This document shows, piece by piece, positions 62,020-64,000 of a DNA stretch of 64,000 bases. The DNA comes from Echeneis naucrates. Taxonomy: Eukaryota; Chordata; Actinopteri; Carangiformes; Echeneidae. Numbering within the stretch: the stretch's first letter is position 1; each line of letters starts with the position of its first letter. Under the pieces are notes generated by a model. That model had not been told where the DNA came from and searched no databases. It was given only the letters and a program-made list of their open reading frames with translations. The translations under genes were made by a program, and so were the position numbers. Where the stretch lies: contig NC_042532.1 of assembly GCF_900963305.1 (NCBI RefSeq), positions 7,399,207 through 7,463,206 on the forward strand. The letters are read 5' to 3'.

Positions 62020-62086
<67 letters not shown>

Positions 62087-62364
62087 ATTATTTTTTTTTA
62101 CATTGGCTTATCAGCAGCCAAAGAAGTGGTCAAACATTCTGTGTGACTAGACTTGACATAAGGCACTGTTCCAGCTATGCTATCATGTAGTGAACCTTTA
62201 ATTTTTAAACAGAAAGTGAGGTCAGTACCATCAAAATAGTAAAATAATATTTTCATACCGATAGATGACAAACCAAATCATAACACCCAGAGAACTGGAC
62301 ATACAAAGGATAATGGCTCCAGCTCACATGGTTATACTGCAGTTTAAAGTCTGTAATAGATTGA
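60199..62364. other. Convergent 3' UTR region, gjb3-like (+) and hmgcl (-)
   Basis: No additional gene is visible. It holds the gjb3-like 3' UTR, AT-rich spacer, a (TA)n microsatellite at 62025-62083, and minus-strand AATAAA signals for hmgcl (plus TTTATT at 62084-62089 and 61807-61812). Confidence 0.45.
62025..62083. repeat. (TA)n microsatellite, about 29 units
   Basis: An uninterrupted TA dinucleotide array followed by T-rich sequence, in the probable hmgcl 3' UTR or just beyond it. Confidence 0.9.
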
Positions 62365-64000
62365 TTAAAGTTTGCATGTAGCTTGTGCCACTTTAGAGTT
62401 TGTCTTTCTGTTGAGACTTCGACAGATGAAAGCTCCAGCATTCATCAGCTTGGAGAGGTCCACTCCCTGAGGCGAGGGCAGAAAGTCAAATATTCAAACA
62501 TCAGCACTTTAGAACATGGCTTACATTGTACACAATAATTAGCATTTCATTAAGATGGACTTTAGACTATTTGTTCGTTCACTAAGTAAAAGGTTTCTTC
62601 GCAAAAGGAAACTATTATTTTGCTTGCTTATTTTTTTCCATACAAAACATTATAAACAATCTTGTTTCTGTTATTGCTGATATAAAGAAAGTCCTTACTG
62701 TTTGAATTCCAAGTCCATGTAACATATAAACAACATCTTCAGTAGCAACATTCCCTGAGGCCCCCTGGGCATAAGGACAGCCACCAAGTCCAGCCACTGA
62801 TGAGTCCACCACATTGATTCCCATCTATAAAGCATAGACTTGGCTCCGTTACTAAAGTGCTTGAAGAAAGAGAAACATTTTCATGTGGGATTACAGTAAT
62901 TAAAAATGAAGCTGACCTGTAAGGCTGTAAGTATGTTAGCCAGGGCCTGTCCATAGGTATCGTGGCAGTGCACGGCCAGGGCAGATACTGGCACCTCTCT
63001 GCTGACTGCCTCTAACATCAGAGTCATGCTACCTGGAGTTCCAACCCCAATGGTGTCACCCAGGGAGATCTCATAGCAGCCCATCGCGTACAGTCGCTTT
63101 GCCACCTGAAAGACCGCAGCAACGCTTGAGATTGAGTGATTATGACAGGGTGATACTTTTTTTTTCAGTGTAAGTGACAACTCACATGTGCAACTTTTTC
63201 AGGTGCCACTTTGCCTTCATAAGGACATCCAAGGACACATGACACATATCTGTGACAATGACAAATGCTAATGAGATTTGTGCACAAATGCTACAGATGT
63301 GTTCAAATGTAAGAGCAAGCCAGTATTCCTACCCTCTGACTGGCACACCAGCCTCCTTTGCTGCTTTCATAACCTCATCAAAGCGCTGCAAGCTCTCATC
63401 CACAGAGCAGTTTATGTTCTTCTTACTGAAAAGCTCAGAGGCAGCACCAAATATGGCTACCTCTGAGGCCCCTGCCTTCACCTGCGGTGTGTAAGGAAAG
63501 GAAAGGGCATGTTGGGATTGTGAGGCTTTAAACATGTTACCTTTAGTAAAAGATGATGGTTATAATATATGCCAATATAGCTATTGGTAAAGTGAGATGG
63601 AAAATAATACTTGACACTCACAGCAGCCTGGAAACCCTTCAGGTTGGGGGTAAGGACTGGGTAAGACACCTCAGGTTTTTTACAGATCCCCTTCATCACC
63701 TCCACTTGGTCTGCCATCTGTCATTTGGTTTCAAAAACAAGAAAATAGAAACCAGTTATGTGGTGCAGTTTCTGCAGCAGGGTGTGTTTTGCACTTTACA
63801 TGTGAATTCCTCACCTGTGGGACCCATTTAGGAGACACAAAGCTGGTGGCCTCAATGACCGGCAGTCCGGTCTCTGACAACATGTCGATGAGATGAATTT
63901 TAGTCTCTGTTGGTACAATTGTCTGAACGTTGGGAAAGTGAAACAACAAGATTAAAGTCTGGTTGTGGTTACACAACACATGAACTATACACCTGCTCTG
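62365..64000 (-). CDS. hmgcl: 3-hydroxy-3-methylglutaryl-CoA lyase (3' part, continues past window)
   Basis: Visible coding exons in transcript order: 64000-63993 (partial), 63922-63815, 63717-63622, 63481-63333, 63249-63186, 63105-62917, 62824-62699, 62466-62365, all in phase. The enzyme cleaves HMG-CoA to acetyl-CoA and acetoacetate in mitochondria and peroxisomes (leucine breakdown, ketogenesis). The TIM-barrel metal ligands are in [14 protein letters not shown]. The flexible catalytic loop [12 protein letters not shown] contains the essential Cys. The protein ends QATCKL, the peroxisomal-type tail of HMGCL that HMGCLL1 lacks. The first visible residues read QSEQ before TIVPTETK. The N-terminus, with the transit peptide and catalytic Arg/Asp, lies beyond the right edge. 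Confidence 0.95.

Overview
The window is vertebrate nuclear DNA, almost certainly from a ray-finned (teleost) fish. Short GT-AG introns break up long conserved coding exons. The ten multi-exon coding chains read here keep frame across every junction; the first one or more exons of the last gene lie past the right edge. The products are vertebrate proteins: Lck with its CxxC coreceptor clasp, HDAC1, PABPC4, beta-connexins and a ZP3-type egg-coat protein. There is no bacterial, organellar, rRNA, tRNA or CRISPR content.

Layout, left to right. Minus strand: tdh (769-3170, mitochondrial L-threonine 3-dehydrogenase) and an mtmr9-type myotubularin pseudophosphatase (3919-8821). Plus strand: fam167b (10361-11258), lck (16132-27737) and hdac1 (28683-32515). 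Minus strand: a TMEM54/KRTCAP3-family four-pass membrane protein (33738-36940). Plus strand: a zp3-like gene (37763-40282), pabpc4 (41141-48706), ppie (50877-53441), and two tandem beta-connexin genes with uninterrupted coding regions, gjb4-like (54650-55441) and gjb3-like (59332-60198). Minus strand: the 3' part of hmgcl (62365 to beyond 64000). Gaps between genes are mostly 0.4-4 kb and hold UTRs, promoters, homopolymer runs, one (TA)n microsatellite and a few short repeat relics.

The gene set corresponds to human 1p36-1p34 (HMGCL; FAM167B-LCK-HDAC1-TMEM54; GJB3/GJB4; PABPC4-PPIE). The left end, TDH-MTMR9-FAM167-Src kinase, has the order of the paralogous human 8p23.1 block (TDH, MTMR9, FAM167A, BLK). 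The window therefore appears to preserve an ohnolog block that mammals have partly lost on 1p. The genes do not form one pathway. Functional groupings are T-cell signalling (lck), chromatin (hdac1), mRNA metabolism (pabpc4, ppie), epithelial gap junctions (two connexins), egg coat (zp3-like) and mitochondrial amino-acid or ketone metabolism (tdh, hmgcl).

I found no previously undescribed system. The points most worth following are the tdh-mtmr9-fam167b-lck synteny, the half-degraded active site of the mtmr9 protein (Cys kept, Arg lost), a GC-AG intron in lck, a TATA/TOP promoter with an A-rich 5' leader on pabpc4, long homopolymer runs just inside three zp3-like donor sites, and alternative C-terminal splicing in hdac1. 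Homology calls are from memory of the families; no search was run.
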